Source: Sarcocystis neurona
Taxonomy: Eukaryota; Apicomplexa; Conoidasida; Eucoccidiorida; Sarcocystidae
Direction: 5' to 3'
Assembly (NCBI GenBank): GCA_000727475.1
Contig: KL647294.1
Span: 680,369-744,368 of the forward strand
Length of the DNA: 64,000 nucleotides
Part shown: piece by piece, positions 12,563 to 22,600 of the stretch
How positions within the stretch are numbered: position 1 is the stretch's first letter
Layout of the letters: every line of letters starts with the position of its first letter
The notes under the pieces: model-generated
Told to the model about the DNA's origin: nothing
What the model saw: the letters and a program-made list of their open reading frames with translations, nothing else
The model's database searches: none
Position numbers and translations under genes: made by a program

Positions 12563-14417
12563 GTGCCGTCCACAAAACCGCAGAATCAACGCAAACTGAC
12601 ATGTTCCCCAGCGGCAGGCACCAGCAGCAGTGAGACGACCAGCAGCAACTGCAGCTGCAGAAGCAGCAGACGCAGCAGGAAAACAAGCTGGAGCAAGAGC
12701 AGACCTCACCGCAGCAGTAACAGTCATAAAAGCAAAAATAGCACAAATGCTACCAAAGGTAGTGCGAAGTAGGCAGGGAGGGGCACGCGAGGTGGTGCAG
12801 AGTCGCGGCGGTTCTTGGCTCTTGTAGGTGAAACACCTTCTGCGGTCAGAGCTACTGTGATCTTCCTCAGGCTCCACAACAGCTGCCGCAGTAACAGCGC
12901 AGAGGTCTCTGTGCTTCAGGTGGACCAGGAGAATCGGTGTGAGCCGCGACACGACGCTGCATGGCTAAGAAGCACACGGACCAGCTGCAGCAGCGCTACA
13001 TGAACGTGAAGCCTCAAACCGTAGGTGCAGCAACAACGGCAGCTGTCCTGGAAGTTGTCGGACACCAGCGTAGACTCAGCTTCGAGCAGCTGCAACAGCA
13101 GTCAAGAGGATCACGCTGTTCAGCGGCAGCCGCACCCTCATCACGGCCAGCACAGGAAGGAGCAGTAGGAGGAATTACTATGCGGGCTATCCGCGGCGTC
13201 AACTGGCAGCAGCCACAGTTGCACCACAGTATAAGCAGCAGCAACCTTAGCTATCCGATATACTTCACACGCTGTATTCTCGTTTGCCACCACAGCCAAA
13301 CTTGATTTTGATGTGCTGCCGCTTCAGCACGAACAGGAGCTGCAGCGGGACACGCGGCACTGATGGTGCGGTAGGCGAACAAAAACGGCACCAAGATCAG
13401 TCTCCGCCTAAACAGAGCAGCTGCACGCGCGACCGCAGCAGCGGAGGGCCTCGTACCTCCTTGTTGAGGCGGATCGATGTTTACTGGCATTCGGCAGGTA
13501 TTGCTGCTGCTGCTATTTCGTGCCTGTGGTGTGCCTCCTGTATGTCCCCCACTGCTACGGCCGGCGCTCCACTGACAGTTGCCGCCCTTTCTTCTAACAT
13601 GCCGGCTTCTTCTTGCTGACCTGCCTGCTGCCTCCTGCGGCAGTTCTTCATGCTGCCACACCAGTGCGTGCTGCCTGTGCTCGTGCTGCTGTTGCAGGAG
13701 TCCTTCGTGGTGTTGCTCGTGGTCCTGCTGGTACTGCTCGTTCCGCGCATCTGCTAGTATTGCTGTTCGATGTACGCTGCTCCCGTTGGTGTTTGTGCCT
13801 TGCAGCTGCGGCTGTTACTGCTGATGCCGGGACTAGTGCCTTTCCGCTTGCATGGCGCTGTTGCAGCGTGCTGCTGCACGTGTTGCAAACGCAAGACCCG
13901 CAGGCAACACGCGATGCAGGCAATACGCGATGCTGCCGCTTCTGTTTCTTCTCTCGTGCTCTGTAGTTTCTTGTCCTCTCAGACTGTTGTTCCTTAGCAC
14001 GTTGTATTCTTTTGAGACTTCTTCTTTGCATGGTTTCTGTGACATGATTTCCCACTTTTTTGCCGCTCCTTCTCGTCCTGTGTTCCCCTCCTACCGCCTC
14101 TTCCCGTGTTACTACTAAACCACCACGTCGTACAGCCACTTGCTGCTGACTGTTCTGCGACTTCTTCAACAGACAGCACCCCGCATCAGCCGAGAGGAAG
14201 AACTGCTCCCGTTGCCACCACTGCCGGTACTTCTACAGGGGCGACTCTCCCCTTTACTACTGTGACTGCTCTTGCCGTTGTAGCTGACGTTTCCGCTGTT
14301 TTTCTCCGCCAGCAGATGCCACAGCGCGAACATTTGGGGCCGCTGCTGCCGTTGTTGCGTCACCCTCGTAATTTGTCACGACGGAGACTGAACTGTATTT
14401 TCTTTTCTACATTCTAA
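12563..14417 (+). CDS. cluster of homopolymer-rich exon-like ORFs
   Basis: Five + strand ORFs in different frames read like protein: 12630-12827 (Ala-rich, then KAKIAQMLPKVV), 12961-13305 (ATG start, AKKHTDQLQQRYM, then Gln/Ala), 13284-13619, 13613-13966 (Ala-rich) and 14106-14417 (Thr/Ala-rich, basic end). They probably belong to one or two multi-exon genes, but I could not chain them in phase. CAG-type triplets dominate before about 13300 and CTG-type after it, so the homopolymer frame must change or the upstream part is non-coding. The - strand is open for 223 codons at 12281-12952 as Ala/Cys/Ser shadow sequence. No domain is recognised. Confidence 0.25.
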
Positions 14418-14540
14418 GGTCTCCACTTCGTGTTCCCCCACCTACTCCGTGTTTTCACGCCCCCTTTATTCGACGTCACAACACCCCTGCTTTCTGCGCG
14501 CAGGTCCCACCGTTCGGCGTCGTGCTTGTCTCACGAACTC

Positions 14541-14736
14541 CCCCGCGGTGGTCTTTTCCTCTCATCTTTAGAAGCTCCCTTTTTCACTTTCTCGCAGTCT
14601 TTCCCGTGTCCTCCAAATTCACGCATTTATCCCTGATCCCCTGCGGTGGTCTTTTCCTCTCATCTTTAGAAGCTCCCTTTCTCACCTCCTCGCAGTCTTT
14701 CCCGTGTCCTCCACATTCACGCATTTTCCCCTGATT
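14541..14736. repeat. tandem duplication, period 98
   Basis: Two adjacent copies of a pyrimidine-rich unit (gcggtggtcttttcctctca ... acgcattt) start near 14541 and 14639. Their middle sections are almost identical, so the duplication looks fairly recent. It lies downstream of the 14106-14417 ORF. Confidence 0.9.
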
Positions 14737-15052
14737 CCTGCCCGGTCCTCTCCCACCCGCGAGATCCAGTTTTCATGTTGCATTTTCTCTCCCGCGCGGC
14801 ACTTTCCTGTTTCGCTCAGAGCCTCTTCCGACGCTATCGTCTGTTTGTTTGCACCGGCGCCTTCCCTCCCAAAAGAATTCGACAGTACGCCGAGTTCGCT
14901 TCATAGCCTTCACCCCGTGTGTTGTGTACTCCTCGCATTTACTGGTGGTGCCCCGGGTGGCCGTTAGCGTCCAAGGTAGTCAGAACTAAGAAATGAAGGA
15001 TAGAAAGCTTCGATGAAGTGGAACGGTGTCGTGCTGCAGCTGCCGCTGATTC

Positions 15053-15949
15053 GTGCTACGTATAGTGCTACCAGCTAATGGTGCCGATGCTACCTTCCGT
15101 ATTGTAGCCGGTCGTGTTTTTCTTTTGCGGCAGTTGCTGCTGCAGAGTATCAAGCTCCTATTTTTTATTGCGTCCGCGTCACGCGGTGCTTCGCTGCCAG
15201 CGAAGGGTATCCGTTTGTACCTCTTTCTTTCTCTCTTTTCATGTCCGTGCCGATCCTTTCCGCCGCGGTTCTTCCTGAAGCGCGGTTGTGTCCTGTTCCA
15301 CCCATTCTTCGTCTTTTTTCTCCAACGTCGTCATTATGTATTCAGGCGACATCTGTCTAGTAGAACGTTGGGGAAATTGGCGTACCAAATCATTCCGCTT
15401 CGCTGGTGCGTGAAGCCTCGCCCACACGTGCGCGAATCCGAATTCATCAGTTTCCACGCACAACAGTAGCCCGTGGCGTGCGGGGCAGCTGCACTTGGCA
15501 ACTGTCTGTTCTCACTGTTGCGCGCTCTCTTCGCTACTCCGCGTGCTGCTCTCTGCTGTTGCCCTTCTAACTGTGGCCGCGGTGCCCGCCGCTAGCGCTG
15601 TGTCACTGCTGCTGGACGTCTTTGTGTGTTGGCTCTGCTGCCGTTGCCGTGCCTGCCGCCTTCCGGGGAGTTGCCGCCGCTCCTGCACCGTAGCCTTCCT
15701 CGCGACTACCACGGTCGGCTACCGTCGACAGTTTACCTAGTTTTGCTTTTCTCCCCCGACCCGTTCTTCGTTTGCGAATGCTTTGTCGTCCGTCTGCCGC
15801 TGTTTCGTCCCTGCAGTTGCGGCTGTTTGTCCTGGTGCAATCTTTGCTGTGCGGCTACTGCTGCGGCGCCGTCGACGAGGGACATCCGCTGGTGGAGCAC
15901 AAGGCGCAGTGTAGTTGCTCTTGTGAAAGCGCGAAGAACTAGAAGATGA
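15053..15949 (+). CDS. candidate hydrophobic ORFs
   Basis: Three overlapping + strand ORFs: 15053-15469 (138 codons, Leu/Phe-rich with basic patches), 15495-15740 (a stretch resembling a membrane segment, LLSAVALLTVAAVPAASAV) and 15626-15949. None starts with ATG and none matches a family I know. The - strand at 15239-15463 also reads well (CVETDEFGFAHVWARLHAP), so the coding strand is not settled. The DNA is rich in CTG and pyrimidines. Confidence 0.18.
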
Positions 15950-16039
15950 TATGGATTAAATGAATAACTGTGTAGGTGACTCCCGAATTGCTTAACCGCA
16001 GCAGAACGAGCTGCAGCAGCAGCGGAAGGTGGAAGACTA

Positions 16040-16572
16040 GTGACAGCAGCAGCTGAGAGAGCAGCACAGAGGGCGCGGGGTCGACGACTCATGTGCAACA
16101 GCAGCAGCGGCAAACGCGACAGCAGCGTTGGTGGTACCCGGGGGTTAGTCGTTTGCACAGCGAGACAGCAAGCCAATCTGCGAAACACTGCAAATAGTCC
16201 GACAGTGCGCCGTGCAGCCAGCCGATCTACAGGCGACAGGTGTGTGTGCGTGACCTCACAGCAGGAGCAGCAGGTTTGCAAGTTGTGAGTTGCTCTCTAG
16301 ATATTTAGAGACAGCGAAGAGCAGCGGCAGTAGCAGGCGCCTGTAGACGGGTCGTGCGTTTCAGTCGTTCGTCGTTGCTTCTCTTCTGGCAAGCAGAGGA
16401 ACGCTGTGTGGAGTGCTGCTGTTTCTCTTCAGCTGCTGCTGTCGGATGGTGTTTCCATGTGCAGCAGCAGCGGGCATGGCGTCGCCTGCAGCTACGGAAG
16501 GGAGCGGCGGCGGCGGTGGAGGAGAGCGGGGGAAAGGAAATAGCAGTAGAGGAGCGGTCGCTCGCCACTTGA
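16040..16572 (+). CDS. candidate homopolymer-rich ORFs
   Basis: Two + strand ORFs, 16040-16288 and 16354-16572, carry Ala and Ser/Gln runs. The second ends in an acidic tail around GGKEIAVEER. They could be exons of the gene that continues at 16594, but phases were not resolved. The function is unknown. Confidence 0.18.
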
Positions 16573-16593
16573 CGAGCAGCAGAAGCAAAGAAC

Positions 16594-17124
16594 GTGAGTC
16601 CTCTCCTGCCACACGGTACCGGCACACGACGCGCAGCAGTAGCAGCGGACTTCGTAGAGGGGGCGCACAGCGCAAGCAGCAGAAGTAGCTCTCGGGTGTT
16701 GTACTGTCGAGGTAGAGCTGTGGCAGCACCAGTGAATCCGCAGGCGCAGCAGCCAGCAGGAACGCCCTGCACACCAGTGCATGCCTCTTTAAAGTTGCAG
16801 TGTATGTACACCGCAGAGGTGCTAACCAGCCGCGAAGACTGCTGTGTAGCCTGCGCTGGACAGTGCGCTGGACAGTTGCAGTGTATCTACACGACAGAGG
16901 TGCTAACCAGCCGTGAAGACTGCTGTGTAGCTTGCGCTCGACAGCCTGGAGACGCGCCCCAAACTGCCTCCTCTCTTCACAGATGTTGCCCGGGTAGATC
17001 GAGCTGCTGTACAGACACCGGAAAAACAGACACCGAAGACTTTCTCTTTGTGCGGTATCCGTGTGCGTGGGTGACGCATACACGAGGAAAATACGTGTTC
17101 GCGTGTAGATGTGGAGTTCCTTAG
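16594..17124 (+). CDS. Cys-rich ORF with a 27-residue repeat
   Basis: This ORF of 176 codons first reads Ala/Ser-rich sequence and then contains two copies of a 27-residue unit (core EVLTSREDCCVACA), encoded by an 81-base tandem duplication that keeps frame. A further Cys-rich segment follows (HRCCPGRSSCC), then the stop at 17122-17124. The pattern suggests a small cysteine-rich protein or exon, but no signal peptide or known domain is visible and the first codon is not ATG. The - strand is also open across the repeat, so coding status is unproven. Confidence 0.25.
   Translation: MSPLLPHGTGTRRAAVAADFVEGAHSASSRSSSRVLYCRGRAVAAPVNPQAQQPAGTPCTPVHASLKLQCMYTAEVLTSREDCCVACAGQCAGQLQCIYTTEVLTSREDCCVACARQPGDAPQTASSLHRCCPGRSSCCTDTGKTDTEDFLFVRYPCAWVTHTRGKYVFACRCGVP
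16794..16944. repeat. 81-base tandem duplication
   Basis: Two copies begin at 16794 and 16875. The second differs by a few substitutions. The period is a multiple of three, so the + ORF spanning it stays open. Confidence 0.9.
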
Positions 17125-19653
17125 AAAGTCGAGCTGGACAGACACACTACTCTGCCTTCAGACCTTCGAGGAGTATCCTTCGTGTATATTCTTGTTTGCA
17201 TGCGGGGGACGAAGGCGCCGTTATCCGTGAATGTAGGCATACGCGTATACTTAGGCAAACAGACGGACACACATACGTATATTGTAAAGCCAGTGTGACG
17301 ACCGTCGGTAGACGTGGTGGCTAGCGGACAGCAAAGAGGGGGACTCGGGCTGGGCAGGAAGGAAAACGAGTGGGCCGACTCCCCTCGAAACTTCTCAGAG
17401 GGGTGTCGCACGGGTGAGGGGGGGGAATCCCAGGGGACCCGGTCTGGTCCCCTTCTACACGTGCGTGTATGTAAAGAAGGAAGAGGAGTGTTGCAGCGGC
17501 CCACTGTTCTAGCCAGGGCGATCACAGGTAAGACACAGAGTACGGGGAGAGCCTTTCTTTTCTCCTGTACTCTCCGTATGTAGCCTGCCAGAGAAGCAGA
17601 AACACCAGCGGTGATGATGTGACTCTGTGTGTGCCGTCCTATGTTAGAGAGGCTCCACGTGTGAGGGGAGTGCGTGAAGATCGTCTGCTTTTCCGCTGCT
17701 CCCGTGTCCATATATATTCTTCCACAGAGAGAAGGCCACTTTGCCTGTGTGGCCTTGCACAGGTGTGCTGGTGTGAAGGCCTGGGGAACCAGACATGCAA
17801 GCAGGAGTGATGGTGACTTGCCTCGCGCAGGAGAATTCACACGCATAAAAAAGTGTGGCGTCCACAGAAGGTCGTCTTACCCACGTCGGGAGCAAAGGGA
17901 TGTATGTGCGTATGCTGGGCAGAGGCGAGTCTGCAGCAGTCTCGTGGGGTGCAGCAGGGGGTGTGTGGCCCCGCGTCGTGGACGCCGCCTCATCGCGTCG
18001 CGGTGTGTACGTGTGTGTGTAGACGCACACGTCTGCATGCGTGTACGTAGAAGAAGTGCAGGCCCTGCGGAACTGCGAGGAGGCCCCGCGTTGTTTTAAA
18101 GGCACTTCTGCACTCGAGACTCTTCTGTCTCTGTGGCTGTGTACATGTGCGCATGCATGTGTGCCGGTGTGTTTGTTGGGCAGCGTCTGCTGCGGCAGCT
18201 TTCTCATTTCCACAGCAAAGGCGAATGCCAGCTTCTCGCTCGTGTCCCTCGCGGATAGTGGGGAAGTCCGTGTGTCCTTCTCGCTGTTGTACGTGTGTGT
18301 TTTTTTCTGCTGCTGCGAAGCGGGTTCGGCGAGTCGACGAGAAGAGCACCCCGTCTCCCGCACGGGGCGTGCCTGTCTCTGTTGCTGGGATATTTGTGGA
18401 CGGGGGGAGAAGCCGACGCAGAGGAGAGAACTGCTCTCACATCTGCATGCAGGCGTCCACTTCTCGCGAGTCTCTGCGTCTGTCGTGCCGGCCGCTGAAA
18501 CACACAGAAGTGTGTGGGCGTGTGCGTCGTGCGTCGTGTTGCATGCGCGTTGGCGTGGACGACGGCTGCATCGCAGCAGCAGGAGGTGACCACCAGCGCC
18601 TCGAGGGGGGGCTCTTGGCCGCGTAGTCCGACGAACGACTTTCTCGTGAAGCACGGGGGAATGCCACGGAGGGGCGCTGGCCGGGCGTCTGCGCTGCCGC
18701 CGCGGGCGTGGAGCACGGCGAAGGCCTGTATTTTCGGGTGTGCGTCTTCTGTGTGTACGTCTTGTCGCAGCTCCAGGCTTCCCACCCGCGAGGTCTCGTG
18801 CATCTGTTCGTGTGTGGTTCCGTCGTTTGCTGCGTGTGTGGCTCTGTGCCCCCGCTAGTCTCTTCTCGGAGTCTCGCTGTGTGTCTCTGTGTGCGCATGC
18901 AGTGACGCGAGGGGGGCAGGTGTCGAAGTCGAAGAATTTCACCCGCTCTGCTGTCTGAGGTGCCGCAGAGAGTGTCTTTATGTATGCACGAAATTACGAT
19001 ATATGCAAATTATGTATACGTGTATATGTATATAGAGAGGCGTCGTCTAAGTAGTGGGGGAGAGACATCCGCGTATACAGGAGAAGCATGGGGACATACA
19101 CCGCACACAGTTCTTGAACGGATGTGTGCATGTGTGGCGTGTATGTGTATGGATGTCTGTGTACGTATGTACGTCTGTGGATGGACGCGTCGTCTCGTGT
19201 ACAAGTAGTAGGAGAGGGAGACATACGTGTATATGGTGAAGGCGTGGGGGCGTGGACTGCTCAGACTTGTTGTGGTACTGCAGAGACAGCTGTCGGGCTG
19301 GGCGGGATATGAAATTCCTGGCGAGGCGGGGCGCCTTCCTTCGTCTGGCTGTCGCTGTGAGACCGGCGTGAGCGGCGCGAGGGGGTGCGTCGTGGGCAGT
19401 TGTGGAGGCGTTCTGCTGCCTTGTGTACTGCTGGTGTGTCTGCGCTGCAGAGGCGCTGCAGGGAAACAGCAGCAGCAGCAGCAGTTCGTCGTCGCACCGA
19501 GCGAGAGAAGTAGGAGAGCACTGCGCGCGGAACAGCAGCAGCAGAAGACGACGCAGCAGCCGGAGCCGCAGCAGCAGGAGCAGCAGCAGGAGCAGCAGAG
19601 AGAGATCCCGCGCCCCGGGGGGGTATCGGAATCGCTGCAACGCGTACTTCGAC
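17125..19653. other. PRP4K 5' region, unresolved
   Basis: GC-rich, GTGT-rich sequence in which several long ORFs stay open on both strands, including 432 codons on - at 17644-18942 from a GTG. No domain is seen in any of them. The PRP4K frame remains open upstream of 19654. From an acceptor-like CGCTGCAG ending at 19461 it reads Ser/Arg-rich sequence, so a 5' exon with the real start codon probably lies in this stretch. A competing Gln-rich frame opens at the ATG at 19233. Confidence 0.4.
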
Positions 19654-22600
19654 ATGCCGAGCGGCGGCGGCAGCGGCAGCAGCAGCAGCAGTGGGAGCCA
19701 CCGGAGCACGCTTAGCGGCAGCGTCCACCGCAGCAGCGGCGGCAGCAATCACGGCGGCGGCGCGCCGAGACACCATCCGTCGCTGGGGGGTACGGGCGGG
19801 GGTGGCAGCAGCAGTCGTCATCACCATCACGACAGCAACAGCAGCGTTTATCTCAACAGCAGCAGCGGCCGCCTCCCGGATGGCAGCACTAGCAGCAGCA
19901 GCGGCTACAGGGGCAGTGCGCACAGTAGCAGCAGCAGCCATCGCCGCGGGGGGGGGTCGTCTCTGTCGCCAGACCAGCACCGCGGTTATTCTCGGCGCCG
20001 CCATCAAATGGGAAGCAGCAGCAGCAGCGCTGCAGCGACAGGAGGAGGAGGCGGAAGCAGTAGCAACGTGTACAGCAGCAGGGACATGCGAGGCAGCAGT
20101 GGCATGGGCCACGGGAGCTCGGCTTCGTCTTCGACAAGAGCGCCTGCGTCCTACCGTCCTTCGGGGTACGGGTCACATCAGCAGCAACAGCATGGGCCGC
20201 GGTCGTGCGAGAGCCACTACGGCGGAGGGGGCGCAACAGGTGCAGCACAGCAGCACCAGCAAGTGAGGGGGCAGGAGAAGAATCGCAGACAGAAGGAGGA
20301 GGAGGAAGAGGAAGAGGAGCAGATGCTGGCGGAGCTGCAGTGGCCTTTGGACGAAGAAGCGGAGGACAAATTTCTTGAAGAGAGACGCAGGAAACGCCAA
20401 GAGGTGCTGCAGAAGTACATGAATGGCGTGGCTGGTGCTGCGGCGGCAACTGGCGCCGACGGGGGTGCAGCAGCAGGAGGAGAGGCTCCTGCGGCGCCCG
20501 GACAGCAACAGACAAAAGCCGACGAGAACAAGAAGCGGCAGCAGCAGGAGAGGGAAGAAAACAGCGAGAGAAAGAGAGAAGGAAATGAAGAGGCCAGCAG
20601 ACGTAGCAGCCGCAGCAGAGGCAGCAGTCGCAGCAGGCCTGAGAGAAGCAGAAGCGGGATGCGTGAGGGGACGCTGAAGCAGCAGCAACGACGGCTCGGG
20701 GAAGAAGACGAGCGGCAGAGAGAACTTGAGAGAAAAAGGAAGGGCGCAGACGGGGACGCTGTTCTATCGTCCGCAGGCGTCGATGCTGCTTCGTCCAGAG
20801 AGCAGACACGGCCCCACGCAGAGGAGAGGGGCTCGTACGCGCGTGGTAGTAGTAGCAGCAGCACCCGCAGGACGTCGAAAGAGCGACGGCGAAGCAGCAG
20901 CAGCAGCAACAGGAAGGACGCCTCGGAGACGGAGTACGAGACTGCAGCAGGAGGACGGGGAAGGGGTCGTGACGGCCCTGACGCGGCTGCGTCTGGTAGA
21001 AGATATGGTGAAGCTGCTGCTGCAGCATGCAAGGACCGTAGACAGCCGCTGCTGCGACTTTCCCCCGGCGAGACTTCTCAAAGGCACAGCGATATCAAAG
21101 AGGAGGAGAAGAAAAGAGCAGCAGCAGGAGGCGCACGTGCGTTGCACGGCAACGTTTCTCCGGTGCAGGGGGTAAGTGATGCTGACGCGAGTGGCAGCGC
21201 AGCAACGACGCGTAGGAGAGAGCCGTCGCGGCAGCGTGAGTCTGCGGCGACACACGAGCAGCAGCAGAAGCAGCAGCAGAGAGAAATTCATCAGGAGCGG
21301 CATGTGATAAGAACACTCCAGAATACGTCGAGTGTTGGCACGGTGCCTGCGATGCCTGCAGCTGCTTCTGTGTCTGCAGCAGCAGCAGACCGCCGCGGTT
21401 CTTCCTTTTCTCCTTCCCCTCGTCCTTCACGCGGTGCACCGTCGTCTGGTGCCTCGGCACGGGGTGATGGAAGGCGGCCGTGTCCTCGCACCGCTGCAGA
21501 GAAGACGAAGCAAGAGGGAAGAGAAGACGGAAAAAGAACCGAAGGAGCCTCGCGGCGAGGACGATCTTCTTCGCCAGCTGCTTCCTCCTCGTCCGCCTCG
21601 TCGTCAGCGCCTCTGCGGTACGCCTCCGCTGCAGCTGCTGCTGAGGGCTCTGCAGCTGCAGGAGCAGCCGCGCGCGAAGACTCGACAGGAAAGCGTTACC
21701 GGAGAGAAGAAGAACGGGCGGCGGCTGCGACGCGTGCGCCTGCTGTTGCACCCAGCAGCGGAAGCAGCTCCCGCTCTGCGCTGCCACCCCGGCGGCTGAG
21801 CGGCGGCAGCACTGCAGCGGGAGAGGCGGCAGCTATGCGCAAGCTGCAGTCGACAAGGGTGGAAAAAGAAGAAGAGGAGAAGAAGAGGAAGCGCGCGTCG
21901 AAGAAGGACGAAGAGGAGGAAGAAGGCGCATGCAGCGACGCTGCGGAAGAAGTTCAACGACGGAAGAAACGAAAGGCCAGAGATGATGGCGCCGTTCCAC
22001 AGGACAGAAGAAAACGCGTAAGAACTGCACACACTTGTTCAGCAGCAGCAGCAGCACAGAGGAAAGACCAGTTGCAGTAGAAGTTGTTGCGGCACTGGCG
22101 GGGGCAACAGCTCTCCCGGCAGCAGCAGTAACGTGAGCAGCAGCGGGCGGAGCAGCAGCGGGCGGAGCAGCAGCAGCTGCAGCAGCTGCAGCAGCCCAGC
22201 AGCAGTCCGAGGGGCAGTCAACCAGTAGCAGCCGCTGGGCGAACAGACGCGCGCACCTTGTGTAGCGTCAGCAGTTTAGCTACACGCGTAATACACGTGC
22301 ATGTAGCGGACAAAAAAAGGGGGAGGAGGCATACTCGAATATGAGGCGAATCTGAAGCAGCAGCAGGTCAGTCAGCACGACATGCGCCTGTGCGTGTGCT
22401 AATGTGTGGTCGGTGTGTATCTGTGTATACATATGGATGTATGTATACATGCTAGCGCGAAGAAAATGCGTCGTTCAGCCACTTCGTCAAACATAGGTAC
22501 ATACGTGGGGGACGATACTGCAGACACGCGTAGAGGCGTAGAGAGCGTCTCCGTCGTGAGCAATTGAGAAAGCGAGTACGTTGCTGCTGTGCCTTTTAGG

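Noticed and set aside
17644..18942. 432-codon - strand ORF
   Set aside because: It begins at GTG in GTGT-rich, GC-rich DNA and carries no domain. The length is explained by scarce stop codons.
19889..21032. long - strand ORFs opposite PRP4K exon 1
   Set aside because: They are shadows of the Ser/Ala/Arg-coding + exon, which contains the PRP4 signature.
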